NCBI GenBank assembly: GCA_020344865.1
Contig: CP070830.1
Location: 398,402-403,741 of the forward strand
Length of the DNA stretch: 5,340 bases
Reading direction: 5' to 3'
Source: Planctomycetota bacterium
GTDB lineage: Bacteria; Planctomycetota; Phycisphaerae; Sedimentisphaerales; Anaerobacaceae
This document shows positions 5,153 through 5,340 of the stretch, piece after piece. Under the pieces are notes generated by a model. The model saw only the letters and a program-made list of their open reading frames with translations. It had not been told where the DNA came from and did not search any database. Made by a program: the position numbers and the translations under genes. Each line of letters begins with the position of its first letter. Positions within the stretch are counted from its first letter, which is position 1.

Positions 5153-5211
5153 AAGCTGCTACCTGCCACACCCAAGAGCAGGTAGCCAGCGGTTTAAGGA
5201 GCAATCTTATC
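5111..5211 (-). ncRNA. Candidate small RNA of about 100 nt
   Basis: A possible minus-strand transcript with an extended -10 promoter at its head and the intrinsic terminator at its tail. In between is a large hairpin: GCAGGTAGC (5178-5186) with GCTACCTGC (5158-5166) around an 11-base loop, lengthened to 12 pairs by AGC/GCT with one bulged C (5188-5190 with 5155-5157). The 5' end, about 5211-5191, is predicted unpaired and contains TTGCTCCTTAAA, an anti-Shine-Dalgarno-like stretch. AGCCAGCG occurs at both 5122-5129 and 5184-5191 (plus strand), so the CTGGCT segment has two possible partners and the RNA might switch folds. It matches no RNA family I recognise. It could instead be the 3' UTR of a gene to the right. 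Confidence 0.35.
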
Positions 5212-5217
5212 AACACC

Positions 5218-5226
5218 ATTTTAACA
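5218..5226 (-). promoter_or_regulatory. Extended -10 element before the candidate small RNA
   Basis: On the minus strand TGTTAAAAT: the TG extension (5226-5225) and TAAAAT (5223-5218, 5 of 6 matches). No good -35 is seen; TTATGA at 18 bases is weak. The start would be near 5211. Confidence 0.35.
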
Positions 5227-5241
5227 CAAAATCACAATTCC

Positions 5242-5264
5242 TCATAATTCTAAATTCATAATTC
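5242..5264. repeat. Short direct repeats TCATAATTC
   Basis: TCATAATTC at 5242-5250 and again at 5256-5264, with a further CAATTC at 5235-5240. This AT-rich low-complexity wording is typical of intergenic filler repeats; no function is evident. Confidence 0.6.
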
Positions 5265-5275
5265 CCCCTTCCCCG

Positions 5276-5285
5276 CCCCCCCCCC
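5276..5285. repeat. Homopolymer tract of ten C
   Basis: Ten consecutive C bases, bounded by G at 5275 and 5286, within a C-rich stretch from 5264. Such tracts are prone to slippage and sequencing error; it lies outside any gene. Confidence 0.85.
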
Positions 5286-5303
5286 GCATGTCCCCGCGAA
5301 GGC

Positions 5304-5340
5304 TGGGATCCAGTCTGTGTTGTCTATCTAACTGGGGTCC
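5304..5340. repeat. Imperfect inverted repeat at the right edge
   Basis: CCAGT (5310-5314) pairs with ACTGG (5331-5335), and outside it TGGGAT partly matches GGTCC. The preceding CCCCGCGAAGGCTGGGATCC resembles common intergenic repeat wording (CGCGAAGG...GGATCCAG). The element probably continues beyond the window. Confidence 0.35.

Larger units (their letters stand above)
4827..5340. other. Intergenic region without a convincing protein gene
   Basis: No frame on either strand shows a start with a ribosome-binding site and protein-like composition. The region is a mosaic: a palindrome (4901-4921), an AT-rich stretch (about 5010-5045), a 7-bp inverted repeat typical of intergenic elements (5065-5083), a candidate small RNA and terminator on the minus strand (5111-5226), short AATTC-type repeats (5242-5264), a C10 tract (5276-5285) and a repeat-like right edge. 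A minus-strand gene could begin beyond the right edge. Confidence 0.55.

Noticed and set aside
5073..5261. Plus-strand reading frame of 62 codons at the right end
   Set aside because: It runs through palindromes and the candidate terminator, has low-complexity Lys/Pro-rich and Ser-rich content, and has no ribosome-binding site.

Overview
The window looks like the chromosome of a free-living, polysaccharide-degrading bacterium of the PVC group. Planctomycetota of the class Phycisphaerae is my best guess. The reasons are two pseudopilin-like proteins with a planctomycete-type N-terminus and an H-x9-D tail ending in a conserved Gly-Leu-Lys-Glu-Leu-Trp segment, and a XylR-like regulator (LacI-type sensor fused to an AraC DNA-binding domain) next to them. 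The lineage is an inference from protein style, not a database result.

Layout. Plus strand, 1-2763: the 3' part of the XylR-like regulator (cut by the left edge), then two paralogous secreted or surface pseudopilin-like proteins. The 109-base gap before the first pseudopilin gene contains two 17-base direct repeats 21 bp apart. The nearer repeat overlaps the -35 of a short-spacer promoter, which is the textbook layout of an AraC-family activator site. That promoter lies so close to the ATG that the mRNA should be leaderless. The second pseudopilin gene has its own better-spaced promoter, a leader of about 90 nt and a Shine-Dalgarno site. A 12-bp hairpin at 2800-2826 separates these genes from the convergent minus-strand genes.

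Minus strand, 4812-2873: a secreted purple-acid-phosphatase-like metallophosphoesterase (4009-2873), with an almost perfect sigma70-type promoter and a leader of about 170 nt that contains a terminator-like hairpin and U-tract just before its ribosome-binding site. Upstream of it on the same strand is a small Gly-rich membrane protein of unknown function (4812-4492). 

The right end (about 4830-5340) has no convincing protein gene. It holds palindromes, short intergenic repeats, a C10 tract and, on the minus strand, a candidate small RNA of about 100 nt ending in a good intrinsic terminator. The 5' end of that RNA is complementary over 11 bases to the ribosome-binding site of the phosphatase mRNA.

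How it may work together (inference): the regulator senses a sugar and switches on the first pseudopilin; the second is expressed separately. The phosphatase appears to be controlled after transcription starts. I found no defence system, CRISPR array, transposase, rRNA or tRNA, and nothing that proves a wholly new system. The most informative signals are regulatory.
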